From Frateuria_A sp035943815 (lineage in GTDB: Bacteria > Pseudomonadota > Gammaproteobacteria > Xanthomonadales > Rhodanobacteraceae), in the NCBI RefSeq assembly GCF_035943815.1, contig NZ_DASZBU010000015.1:1-64000 (forward strand): DNA of 64,000 nt, written 5' to 3'. Positions 46,231-53,949 of the stretch are shown here, one piece after another. Each line of letters begins with the position of its first letter. Positions within the stretch are counted from its first letter, which is position 1. The position numbers and the translations under genes are program-made. The notes under the pieces are model-generated. The model was not told the origin of the DNA and searched no databases. It was given only the letters and a program-made list of their open reading frames with translations.

Positions 46231-47922
46231 GTGCCCACACCACCGACCAACCCTCGAGTGGACTACGCGTTCGGCGACATCCGCGTCGAGCCGACGGCAC
46301 ACCGCGTGCTGCGGGACGGGCACGAGCTCGACCTGGAGCCGAAGGCCTATGCCGTGCTGCTGCAGTTCCTCACCCATCCGGGCGAGCTGATCAAGCACGA
46401 CGACCTGCTGGAACAGGTTTGGGGACACAAGTACGTCACCGCGGCCACGCTGAGCCGGATCATCTCGCAGTTGCGGCAGAAGCTCGGCGACGAGGCGGCG
46501 GAGCCGCATTACATCCAGACCGTGCACGGCCTGGGCTATCGCCTGATCGCCAGCGTCGCGGCGGGACGTACACCCGATGCCCCCGTCGCCAGGCTGGACG
46601 TGCCTGGCCCGACCCGCCATCCGGACCGCGACCGCGACAGGCACAGCATCGCCGTGCTGGCGTTCGTCAACATGAGCGGCGAGCTGGAGAACGAGTACTT
46701 CAGCGACGGCATCGCCGAGGAGATCCTGAGCCTGCTGACCAAGCTGCCGCAGCTGAAAGTCTCCTCGCGCACCTCCTCGTTCTTCTTCAAGGGCAAGGAG
46801 GCCGACCTGCAGATGATCGCGGCCAAGCTGGACGTCGGCACGGTGCTCGAGGGCAGCGTGCGCCGGGCGGGCAACCACGTGCGCATCACCGCGCAGTTGA
46901 TCGACGTGGCGTCCGACTCCACCCTGTGGGCGGAGACTTACGACCGCGAGCTGCGCGACGTGTTCGCCATCCAGGACGACATCGCCCAGAGCATCGTCGA
47001 TGCCCTAAAGGTGAACCTGTCGCCGAAGGAACGCCGCGCGATCCAGTACGTCGCCACCGCCAACGTACAGGCCTACGACGACTATCTGCGCGGCCGCAAG
47101 TATTTCTACGCCTGGAACCGCCGCGATTCGCTGCGCGCCATCGAGATGTACGAGCGCGCCATCGCACGCGACCCGAAATACGCCGCGGCCTGGGCCGGCC
47201 TTTCGGATGCGTACGTCATGCGTCATCGCTTCCTGGACCGCAATCCCGAACATGTCGCCTGTGCCATGGACGCCAGCGAGCGGGCCCTGCAGATGGATCC
47301 GGACTCGGCCGAGGCGCATGCCTCGCGCGGCCTGGCGCTGTACATCAGCCAGCAGTTCAGGGAGGCCGAGCGGCAGTTCGAGACGGCCATGATGCTCAAC
47401 CCCAACCTGCTCGAAGGCTGTTTCATGTACGGCATGATCTGCAGCTCGCTGGGCAATTTCCAGAAGGCCGCCTGGCTGTACCTGCGTGCCGCCGAGGTCA
47501 GCCCCACCGATTACCTGCCGCAGGTCTACCTGGCCCAGGCGTACAGCGAGATGGGCCGCAAGGATGACGAAAAGAAAGCGCGCCTGCGTGCGCTCGAACT
47601 GATCGGGCGCACCCTCGGCGTGAATCCCGACGACGCACGCGCCCGCTACATGGGAGCGGCAAGCTTCGCGGCGCTGGGCGAGAAGGCCAAGGCGACCGAA
47701 TGGGCCAACCTGGCGCTGCGATCGAGCGAGGACGAGCCCATGATCTTCTACAACGCCGCCTGCACGTTCGCGGTGCTGGAGGAACACGACCGCGCCATCG
47801 ACCTGCTGGAGCGCGCGGTGCAACTCGGCTGGGGCGATCGTGCCTGGATGGCGAACGACAGCGACCTGGCCTCGCTGCGCGGCAAGCCGCGGTTCCAGGC
47901 GCTGCTGACCAGCTTGAACTGA
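46231..47922 (+). CDS. Winged-helix regulator with TPR repeats (CadC-like, soluble)
   Basis: A 563-aa protein. Residues 12-105 form an OmpR/PhoB-type winged helix (FGDIRVEPTAHRVLRDGHELDLEPKAYAVLLQFL, VTAATLSRIISQLRQKLGD). About 135-260 is a FlgO/TolB-N-like domain (AVLAFVNMSGELENEYFSDGIAEEILSLLTKLPQLKVSSRTSSFFFKG). The C-terminal half has several TPR units (YAAAWAGLSDAYVMRH and following). There is no membrane span, unlike CadC. The start is a GTG with no clear RBS. Target genes are unknown. Confidence 0.85.
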   Translation: MPTPPTNPRVDYAFGDIRVEPTAHRVLRDGHELDLEPKAYAVLLQFLTHPGELIKHDDLLEQVWGHKYVTAATLSRIISQLRQKLGDEAAEPHYIQTVHGLGYRLIASVAAGRTPDAPVARLDVPGPTRHPDRDRDRHSIAVLAFVNMSGELENEYFSDGIAEEILSLLTKLPQLKVSSRTSSFFFKGKEADLQMIAAKLDVGTVLEGSVRRAGNHVRITAQLIDVASDSTLWAETYDRELRDVFAIQDDIAQSIVDALKVNLSPKERRAIQYVATANVQAYDDYLRGRKYFYAWNRRDSLRAIEMYERAIARDPKYAAAWAGLSDAYVMRHRFLDRNPEHVACAMDASERALQMDPDSAEAHASRGLALYISQQFREAERQFETAMMLNPNLLEGCFMYGMICSSLGNFQKAAWLYLRAAEVSPTDYLPQVYLAQAYSEMGRKDDEKKARLRALELIGRTLGVNPDDARARYMGAASFAALGEKAKATEWANLALRSSEDEPMIFYNAACTFAVLEEHDRAIDLLERAVQLGWGDRAWMANDSDLASLRGKPRFQALLTSLN

Positions 47923-48142
47923 GCGCGCGACCGTCCTCTTGCACTGTCGCGTCAGGGCCCTGTCTTGCAGCAGGACGATGCCAGGCGGCCGGCTTGCCGA
48001 GCCTGGCGGCAACCACCGACACCTGCCCACCTCTACTGCCGAACACGTTGGCCCGATCCGTCCGCAAGCGGTCCGCCGGCGTGCTCGTCGGCCCGTTGGC
48101 GGCGACCTAGAGTGGCGACCTCCCAACCACCGGAGTCGCGCC

Positions 48143-48691
48143 ATGTCAGACACCCCCGCCGTCCTCGTCATCGATGTCCAGCAGTCCTTCCTGCACGCGC
48201 CCTACTGGCGCGAGGACGACGTGCCGGCCTTCCGCCAGCGCCTGGTGCAACTGCTCCACGGTGCCGCCAAAAGGGGCTGGCCGATCGTGCGGATCCTGCA
48301 CGAGGACGACGATGCCAACTTTCGCGCCGATTCTGGCCTGGTCCGTCCGCTGGACTGGGTGCCGGAGCAGCATGCGGCGGTATTCCACAAGCGCGTGCAC
48401 AACGCCTTTACCGACACGGAGCTGGAAGCCTGGTTGCGCGAACGCGGCATCCGCCGGGTGATCGTCACCGGCATCCGCTCGGAGCAGTGTTGCGAAACGA
48501 CTTCGCGGGTCGCCTCCGACCTGGGCTTCGAGGTCGATTACGTCACCGAGGCCACGCTCACTTTCCCGATGGTCCACGCCCGCACCGGCCGGCATTACGA
48601 TGCGCAGGACATCAAGCAGCGAACCGAACTCGTACTGGAAGGCCGCTTTGCCCGCATCCGCACCGTCGATGACGTCCTCACCGATCACTGA
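48143..48691 (+). CDS. Isochorismatase-family cysteine hydrolase
   Basis: A 182-aa protein with the family's Asp-Lys-Cys triad: VLVIDVQQSFL (Asp), VFHKRVHNAFTDTELEAWLRERGI (Lys), and VTGIRSEQCCETTSRVASDLGF (Cys). It splits an amide or similar bond; the substrate is unknown. The GlxA-like regulator overlaps its end by 23 bp, so the two are co-expressed and the regulator may sense its substrate. Confidence 0.9.
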   Translation: MSDTPAVLVIDVQQSFLHAPYWREDDVPAFRQRLVQLLHGAAKRGWPIVRILHEDDDANFRADSGLVRPLDWVPEQHAAVFHKRVHNAFTDTELEAWLRERGIRRVIVTGIRSEQCCETTSRVASDLGFEVDYVTEATLTFPMVHARTGRHYDAQDIKQRTELVLEGRFARIRTVDDVLTDH

Positions 48692-49634
48692 GATCTGTTT
48701 CGTGCTGCCGCCGGCATTGCTCCTGCTGGACCTCGCCGGCGCCGCCGATGCGTTCCGCATTGCCGGCGCGCAAGGCTTGCCCTTGCGGCTGCGCATGGTG
48801 GCGCCCGTGCGCGAGGGCGAGTCCGCGTCGACCGGCCTGGGCGTGGGCCTGTCCGGTGTCGAGCCGTTGCCCGAGCAGGTGGCTGACGACGTCCTGGTCG
48901 TCGTTTGCGGCGCGGTGGGCGATGGCGGGTCGGTGCTGTCGAACGACGCCAGCCGCGAACTGGTGGACTGGTTGCGGCGTTGCGTCAGCGGCCGGCCCGT
49001 CGCCTGCGTCTGCTCCGGCGCGTTGCTGGCGGCCGCCGCCGGCCTGCTGAAGGACCGCTGCTGCACCACGCACCACACCCTGCTCGATGCGCTCCGGCGG
49101 CTGGAGCCCACGGCCGACGTGCTGGACAGCCGGGTGTTCGTCGAGGATCGTGGCGTGTACACCAGCGCGGGCGTTACTGCCGGCATCGATCTCGCGCTGC
49201 ACCTGATCGCCGGGCTCGGCTCCCCGCGCATGGCCGCCGCCGTGGCACGGGAGATGGCCGTCTATCTGCGCCGCGCACCGGGCGATCCCGCGCTGTCGCC
49301 GTGGCTGGAGGGGCGCAACCACATGGATGCGCGCATCCATCGGGTGCAGGAGGCGCTGGTGCACGCGCCCGCCGAAGACTGGCCGCTGGCGCGCCTGGCC
49401 GAGATCGGGCACATGAGCGTGCGCAGCCTGACCCGGCGGTTTCGCGAGGCCAGCGGCATGTCGATCCACAGCTATCACGCGCGCCTGCGGCTCGCCCTCG
49501 CGCGGCAGGCCCTGGCCGCGGGCGACACGGTCGAGCGGGCCGCGGAACGGGCGGGCTTGGGTTCGGCGCGTCAGTTGCGCAGGCTTTGGTCGGCGGGCGC
49601 CGACGGCACGCCGGCGACGGTGCGCAGAGCCTGA
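48669..49634 (+). CDS. GlxA-family regulator (DJ-1/PfpI domain plus AraC HTH)
   Basis: A 321-aa protein. The first 190 residues form a DJ-1/PfpI-like domain (ICFVLPPALLLLDLAGAADAFRIAG, with the cysteine elbow CVCSGALLAAAAGLL). The C-terminal 100 residues are an AraC-type double helix-turn-helix (LARLAEIGHMSVRSLTRRFREASGMSIHSYHARLRLALARQAL). The ATG at 48669 overlaps the isochorismatase gene by 23 bp. It probably regulates that gene or amine catabolism. Confidence 0.9.
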   Translation: MTSSPITEICFVLPPALLLLDLAGAADAFRIAGAQGLPLRLRMVAPVREGESASTGLGVGLSGVEPLPEQVADDVLVVVCGAVGDGGSVLSNDASRELVDWLRRCVSGRPVACVCSGALLAAAAGLLKDRCCTTHHTLLDALRRLEPTADVLDSRVFVEDRGVYTSAGVTAGIDLALHLIAGLGSPRMAAAVAREMAVYLRRAPGDPALSPWLEGRNHMDARIHRVQEALVHAPAEDWPLARLAEIGHMSVRSLTRRFREASGMSIHSYHARLRLALARQALAAGDTVERAAERAGLGSARQLRRLWSAGADGTPATVRRA

Positions 49635-49749
49635 GCGGGTCGGAGTCCCTTCCTTTCGCGACTCCACGTGCGCGGTTTCGGTCGGCCGGGCTCTGCTGGT
49701 GGATCATGCACCCTCAGGCTGGCCTCCGCGGCTACGAACCCCCCTTTGC

Positions 49750-50190
49750 TCAGGCGTCGATGGCCGCGTCGCGGGTTTCGTTGTCCGGGAAGACCATGAA
49801 GACGAAGAACGGCACGCCCCGCGCGTGCCAGTCGCGCGCCACGCTGGCCAGGTGGTCGCGATAGGCGGCGTAGATTTCGGGCGCCTGCGCGCGCAGGACA
49901 TCGGCATGGTCGAGCACCAGTACGTAGCCGGGTGCGGACAGCCAGCCCAGATCGCGCAGGCCGGCGCTGACCGCCGGCCATTCGTCAGCCGGCCCGGGGA
50001 ACTCGAACGCCTGGGCCAGGCATTGCGCGGCGCGCTGGTGGCTCGCGCAATCGCGCAGGTCGATCCGGCTCAGGCGCAGGCCGGCGCGGGCCGCGTCATC
50101 CACGAGGGTCATCGGATCGTCGGGCACGACGCGGTAGATGCCATCGCGTCCGGCATCGTGCAGGTCGATCTGCAGGACTTTGCTGGTCAT
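49750..50190 (-). CDS. Orphan barstar-family protein
   Basis: A 146-aa protein with the barstar fold: VLQIDLHDAGRDGIYRVVPDD, LRLSRIDLRDCASHQRAAQCLAQAFEFP, LRDLGWLSAPGYVLVLDHADVLRAQ. Barstar inhibits barnase-type ribonucleases. No ribonuclease gene is in the window; the nearest neighbours are the GlxA regulator and a 684-bp degenerate gap. It may protect against a nuclease toxin encoded elsewhere or be a housekeeping relative. Confidence 0.7.
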   Translation of the reverse strand: MTSKVLQIDLHDAGRDGIYRVVPDDPMTLVDDAARAGLRLSRIDLRDCASHQRAAQCLAQAFEFPGPADEWPAVSAGLRDLGWLSAPGYVLVLDHADVLRAQAPEIYAAYRDHLASVARDWHARGVPFFVFMVFPDNETRDAAIDA

Positions 50191-50874
50191 GAGCGAGCGC
50201 GTGGAGAGTCAGGGATCACCGCCTCATACGCGCAGGAGCGTGTGGGCCGAGCGAAAAGCGCAGCCTCGCTTGTGGGACATCCCCTTCGACTCGATCTTCG
50301 GCTCCGGGGCTCGGCTCTCCGCTGCGCCTCGATCGCTGCGCGGAAGCGCTCGCAGCGTAGCCGGAGCCACAGGCGACCGGCCGGTGTCGATTTGCCAAGG
50401 CTCCGCTCGTCTTGCTGTCGTAGGCGTATCGGTGACGTATGCGCTGGAATTGGCCCGATACGGCGCGGGCATCGCCCTGGGCGACACGGAGAAAGCCTAT
50501 ATCGCCCGCACCAGCACGCGCGACGGCTACCAGCGCGCCTTGGAGACCTGTCGATCCAGGAAGGCATGGTTCGCCAGAACGCCTGTTCCGTAACGGCCAA
50601 GGCGGGTCAATGCGCTTTGCGCAGTCTTCCGAGGGCGCACGCTCTTCGCGAGGCTGGATCTGCAGTCGAGCTGGCTTTCGATCGCTTCGGAAGCGCTCGC
50701 TGCAGAGCGCGTGCTGGCCGCAAGCCCGCCCTGTCAGACAGCACTTGCTTCAATAAATACAATTGCTTCGGCCAAATATCTGAAATTTTCCCGAGCAGGG
50801 TCTATTTTCGAAAAGCTCGCTCGTCGCTCAGATGAGAGACGCCGATGGGGCGGGCTCACACCAGGAGAAGGACG
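50191..50874. other. Degenerate 684-bp stretch without a gene
   Basis: No frame has a start, RBS and family resemblance. The stretch contains two similar purine/GC-mixed blocks (around 50328-50355 and 50679-50705, both built on CGATCGCT...GAAGCGCTCGC) and an AT-rich pocket at 50735-50830 that stands out against the surroundings and may carry the promoter of the YCII gene. It looks like repeat debris. Confidence 0.4.
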
Positions 50875-51300
50875 ATGCGAGTCATGGTGTTTGCGAAAGT
50901 CGCCGAAATCGGCGATCTGAGTGCTCCCACGCCCGAGGAGGTCGAGGCGTTCGCGGCGATGGACAGGTTCACCGAGGAACTGGTCGAGGCCGGCGTCTTC
51001 GTCGCCGCCGCCGGCCTGAAGACCGGCGCCGAAGCCAAGCGGCTGACCTACGACGGCACCGAGCTTGCGGTCGTCGACGGACCGTTCTCCGAGAGCAAGG
51101 AGGTGGTGGCCGGTTTCTCGATCTGGCAGGTCAAGGACATGGACGAGGCCCTGGCCTGGGTGAAGCGCTCGCCGATGACCGCCGGGAGCGTGGTCGAGAT
51201 CCTGCCGTTCTACGAGGCGGAGGATCTGGCCCAGTTCGTGACGCCCGAGGAACTCGCGGCGCCCCGCGGCGGGGAGCGCGGCAAGCTCGGCGTCGCTTGA
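50875..51300 (+). CDS. YCII-related (DGPF-domain) protein
   Basis: A 141-aa protein starting MRVMVFAKVAEIGD, with the family core VVDGPFSESKEVVAGFSIWQVKDMDEALAWVKR and the end VEILPFYEAEDLAQF. An AGGAGAAGG RBS precedes the ATG. It is a diverged second member of the group seen at 9536-9928. Its stop is 13 bp before the end of the first RAYT gene. Confidence 0.85.
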   Translation: MRVMVFAKVAEIGDLSAPTPEEVEAFAAMDRFTEELVEAGVFVAAAGLKTGAEAKRLTYDGTELAVVDGPFSESKEVVAGFSIWQVKDMDEALAWVKRSPMTAGSVVEILPFYEAEDLAQFVTPEELAAPRGGERGKLGVA

Positions 51301-51309
51301 TACTGAAAT

Positions 51310-51321
51310 GGTGTCAGGGAC
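51310..51321. repeat. Family A REP half: GGTGTCAGGGAC, left copy
   Basis: The 12-bp word lies at the 3' end of the RAYT gene and includes its stop codon. Its exact inverted copy is at 52103-52114 on the other side of the gene. A related copy is at 53155-53166. Confidence 0.7.
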
Positions 51322-52012
51322 CATTAGCCCGATGCGGCGGGCGACCGGTCGGGCGCACAGCCGCGAAGCGGCCTGTCCTGGCCTCGACCCAGCAACGGAA
51401 TCGGTCCGAGCCCAGCGCCTTCTCCTGTTGCAGGTAGCTGCGGATCTCTCCCACCAGTGCGTCGGGCAGCACCTCCGCAAACAGGGCCCGGTACGCCGCG
51501 GCGCGAGCGCTGGGATCGGCGCCGAGCGCCAGGTACTCCGGGTGCGGGGTCAGCAGGGGGTCCGGCCGCGTATGGGCATGGAAACCATAGCTCGACCACG
51601 CATGGTCGCCCGGCTGGGCCACCATCCAGGCACGCACCGGATTGAGTTCGATGTAGCGGCAGCACGCCAGGAAATAGCGGCCCGAATCCACCAGGCAAGC
51701 CTTGTAGCGACCTTCCCACAGCGTCCCGGTACGGCCGTGCCGGGCATTGAGTGAACACACGTAGTTGCGCGCAAAGGTGTGCATCAACCGCGACATCGCG
51801 CCCGCCTCGCCCGGCGTGAGCAGCAGGTGCACGTGATTGCTCATCAACACATAGGCGTGCAGCCTGCATCCGAAGCGCAGTAGCGCCTGATGCAGGCACT
51901 GCAGATAGCGCTGCCGATCCTCATCGTCCAGGAAACAGGGCAGTCGGTTGTTCCCCCGCTGCACCACGTGCTGCGGGACGCCGGGAAGATCGAAGCGCGG
52001 AAGTCTAGCCAT
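51314..52012 (-). CDS. REP-associated tyrosine transposase (RAYT), copy 1
   Basis: A 232-aa Y1_Tnp (HUH) protein: LPRFDLPGVPQHVVQRGNNRLPCFLDDEDR, the HUH pair in VLMSNHVHLLLTP, and the catalytic Tyr in CRYIELNPVRAWM. It belongs to the RAYT family that binds and cleaves REP sequences. The ATG at 52012 was preferred over an upstream frame extension. Inverted 12-bp repeats flank it. It shares only the family fold with copy 2, so two distinct REP systems coexist. Confidence 0.92.
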   Translation of the reverse strand: MARLPRFDLPGVPQHVVQRGNNRLPCFLDDEDRQRYLQCLHQALLRFGCRLHAYVLMSNHVHLLLTPGEAGAMSRLMHTFARNYVCSLNARHGRTGTLWEGRYKACLVDSGRYFLACCRYIELNPVRAWMVAQPGDHAWSSYGFHAHTRPDPLLTPHPEYLALGADPSARAAAYRALFAEVLPDALVGEIRSYLQQEKALGSDRFRCWVEARTGRFAAVRPTGRPPHRANGP

Positions 52013-52097
52013 GCGCGCCAGCATCGCCGGCCCGATCACCCGCCGCCATCGGCCCACGCCCCGCCGCAGCATCGTCCCATCCCCCGCGCGCCGTCAG

Positions 52098-52114
52098 GAG
52101 TTGTCCCTGACACC
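52098..52114. repeat. Family A REP half: right copy
   Basis: AGGAGTTGTCCCTGACACC (19 bp with the flanking A), containing GTCCCTGACACC at 52103-52114, the inverse of the word at 51310-51321. A run of five T follows. Confidence 0.7.
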
Positions 52115-52219
52115 CTTTTTGATCTGCATCAAAACCCCTGCCGCGACACATAGGAGCATGCGCCTAGAACGATCCCCCGATACGGATCCCTGCACCACCG
52201 CCAGTCCCGGAGGTCCCCC

Positions 52220-52756
52220 ATGACACCCGCAAATCCCTTGCTGGTCGCCTACTACAGCCGCAGTGGCAACACGGCGCGCGTCGGCCACGCCCTCGCCCAG
52301 CGGCTCGGTGCGGACGAACTGCCGATCGAGGACCTGCGCGGCGATGGTCGCGTATCGGTCTGGCGGGCCGCGCTCGACCGCCTGCTGGGCACCTTGCCCC
52401 CGATCGCCGATCCCACCGTGCCGCTGGAGAACTACGATCTGGTCGTACTGGGCACGCCGGTGTGGGGTGGACGCCCCGCCTCCCCCGTGCGCCGGTTCCT
52501 GCACGAGCACGCCGCGCACCTGCCGCGAACGGCGTTCTTCTGCACCATGGGCGGAAAGGGCTCGGACAGCACGTTCGCCGAGATGCAGGAGCGACTCGGC
52601 AGGCAGCCGCGGGCCACCTGCGCCTTCGATGCGGGGATGATCGCCGACGACGGCTACCTCGACCGGCTCGACTCATTCGCCGGCCAATTGGCCGACGGGG
52701 CGCAACCGCCGCTCAACCACACGCATGCCTGGAACGGCATCCACGTCAGCGGCTAG
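52220..52756 (+). CDS. Flavodoxin-like protein
   Basis: A 178-aa FMN-binding-type protein: LLVAYYSRSGNTARVGHAL is the flavodoxin phosphate loop (S/TxSGNT), LVVLGTPVWGGRPASPVRRFL carries the second flavin loop, and FFCTMGGKG the third. It may shuttle electrons or reduce quinones. The start is a clear ATG with GGAGG upstream. It is divergent from the RAYT gene, separated by a repeat unit. Confidence 0.88.
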   Translation: MTPANPLLVAYYSRSGNTARVGHALAQRLGADELPIEDLRGDGRVSVWRAALDRLLGTLPPIADPTVPLENYDLVVLGTPVWGGRPASPVRRFLHEHAAHLPRTAFFCTMGGKGSDSTFAEMQERLGRQPRATCAFDAGMIADDGYLDRLDSFAGQLADGAQPPLNHTHAWNGIHVSG

Positions 52757-52909
52757 GCAACGGGTTCGGGGTCGCGACGTTAAGAGTGCGCCTTTCCGCC
52801 GGCGAGGTCCGAACGATGCACGGTCCAGGCTTGCGGAAGTCTCCCACACGGGTTCGCGTGCGAAGCCTGCTGGGTGCAGGGCTCTTGCTCTGGCTCGGAG
52901 GACGAACCC

Positions 52910-53092
52910 ATGGGCGACCTCGCTTGTCGCTTCGAGCCTGTCCGCCAGCTGCTCGTCTGCCCCATGCACGGTGCCCAGTGGCGGTTCCGCTGGGACGGAA
53001 GCTCGCTCGTCGGCGTCCTGATCGACAGCGACGGAAGCCTGTTCCGCGTCATCCAGGTACGCCGGTCGACCCCAAGTTCAGGTCGCCCCTGA
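52910..53092 (+). CDS. Small hypothetical protein, 60 aa
   Basis: A GGAGG RBS eight bases before the ATG opens a frame for GDLACRFEPVRQLLVCPMHGAQWRFRWDGSSLVGVLIDSDGSLFRVIQVRR. Two Cys and a His (C6, C19, CPMH) could bind a metal, but no family is known. The frame has protein-like composition. Its only real support is the RBS and composition. Confidence 0.4.
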   Translation: MGDLACRFEPVRQLLVCPMHGAQWRFRWDGSSLVGVLIDSDGSLFRVIQVRRSTPSSGRP

Positions 53093-53148
53093 GTCGCAAC
53101 GTCAGGTCAGACGGCATCTGCCGAAAGTGTTCTGCCCCGGTTGATCCG

Positions 53149-53166
53149 GGAGTTGTCCCTGGCACC
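53149..53166. repeat. Family A REP half: third, solo copy
   Basis: GGGAGTTGTCCCTGGCACC matches 52098-52114 with one base changed (GACACC to GGCACC). It has no partner of opposite orientation nearby and lies between the flavodoxin/small-protein genes and higA. Confidence 0.6.
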
Positions 53167-53175
53167 TTTTGCTGC

Positions 53176-53466
53176 TCACGCGGCAATGCGCGTGATCCGC
53201 TCAACGGCCTTGCCGAGCGCGCGATGGGCTTCTTCGAGATCGTAGTCCGCCTGCAGCCCCAGCCAGAAGCGCTCGCTGGTGCCCAGCGCGGCCGCCAGGC
53301 GCACGGCCGTATCGGCACTGATGCCGCGCTTGCCGAGCACGATCTCGTTGATGCGGCGCGGCGGCACGCCAGCCGCCCGTGCGAGGGCGTTCTGGCTGAT
53401 GCCCATCGGCAGCAGGAATTCCTCGAGCAGCACTTCGCCGGGATGGACGTTGGGCAAAGTCTTCAT
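53176..53466 (-). CDS. higA: HigA-family antitoxin
   Basis: A 96-aa helix-turn-helix protein: LPNVHPGEVLLEEFLLPMGISQNALARAAGVPPRRINEIVLGKRGISADTAVRLAAALGTSERFWLGLQADYDLEEAH. This is the HigA (XRE) addiction-module antitoxin, which binds HigB and represses the operon. It lies 16 bp behind higB, the usual higBA order. The ATG at 53466 was chosen over an upstream frame that overlaps higB. Confidence 0.92.
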   Translation of the reverse strand: MKTLPNVHPGEVLLEEFLLPMGISQNALARAAGVPPRRINEIVLGKRGISADTAVRLAAALGTSERFWLGLQADYDLEEAHRALGKAVERITRIAA

Positions 53467-53482
53467 GGTCGAATCCAGGGGA

Positions 53483-53764
53483 TCAGTGGTAGTCGACGAT
53501 CTGGACGTCATAGGCGTCGCCGTCCTTCCAGCGGAAGCATATGCGCCATTGATCGTTGATCCGGACGCTGTGTTGTCCCTTGCGATTGCCCCTGAGCGCC
53601 TCCAAGCGATTCGCAGGAGGAACGCGCAAGTCGTCCAGGTTGAGCGCGTTGTTGAGCATGCGCAACTTGCGCCGAGCGACCGGTTGGATGTCTTCAGGCA
53701 GCCGCCGGGACGGCTTGCCGTCCCATATCTTCTCCACTTCCCTGTCAGCGAAGTTCCGGATCAC
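53483..53764 (-). CDS. higB: HigB-family toxin (RelE-like mRNA interferase)
   Basis: A 93-aa protein of the usual HigB length starting at a GTG: VIRNFADREVEKIWDG, the ARRKLRMLNNALNLDDLRVPPANRLEAL core, GQHSVRINDQWRICFRWKDGDAYDVQIVDYH at the end. HigB cleaves translating mRNA at the ribosome. A TTG at 53782 would add six residues. A direct repeat lies immediately upstream. Confidence 0.9.
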   Translation of the reverse strand: MIRNFADREVEKIWDGKPSRRLPEDIQPVARRKLRMLNNALNLDDLRVPPANRLEALRGNRKGQHSVRINDQWRICFRWKDGDAYDVQIVDYH

Positions 53765-53777
53765 GGAAGAACCATAA

Positions 53778-53807
53778 CGCAACCCGTCATATGGCGCAAG
53801 TCGTCAT
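53778..53807. promoter_or_regulatory. Direct repeat upstream of higB, candidate HigA operator
   Basis: CGCAACCCGTCAT (53778-53790) and CGCAAGTCGTCAT (53795-53807) are two 13-bp copies of CGCAANNCGTCAT, 17 bp apart start to start. They sit 14-43 bp before the higB start and overlap the likely promoter. Tandem sites suit HigA dimers. Confidence 0.55.
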
Positions 53808-53877
53808 GGCCGACTGGCAAGCGTCCCACCGTCCGGGCGCAGGCGCGGCTTGATCAGCCACGCCCCGTTTTCGACCT

Positions 53878-53904
53878 CCGCGATGGCCGGACCGGCCATC
53901 GCGG
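53878..53904. terminator. 13-bp perfect palindrome behind the lyase-like gene
   Basis: CCGCGATGGCCGG-A-CCGGCCATCGCGG has 13-bp arms around one base. Folded as RNA it would form an 11-12-bp stem. It is 45 bp after the stop of the 53950-56829 gene and separates it from higB. It has no U-tract, so it could equally be a protein-binding site. Confidence 0.5.
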
Positions 53905-53949
53905 GGCATCCCTTTCCGGAACGTCACCGAAGGGCGACGTCACGGGCAT

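Noticed and set aside
49750..50874. Barstar plus neighbouring sequence as a toxin-immunity pair
   Set aside because: No frame in the adjacent gap resembles a barnase-type ribonuclease, so the barstar is reported as an orphan.
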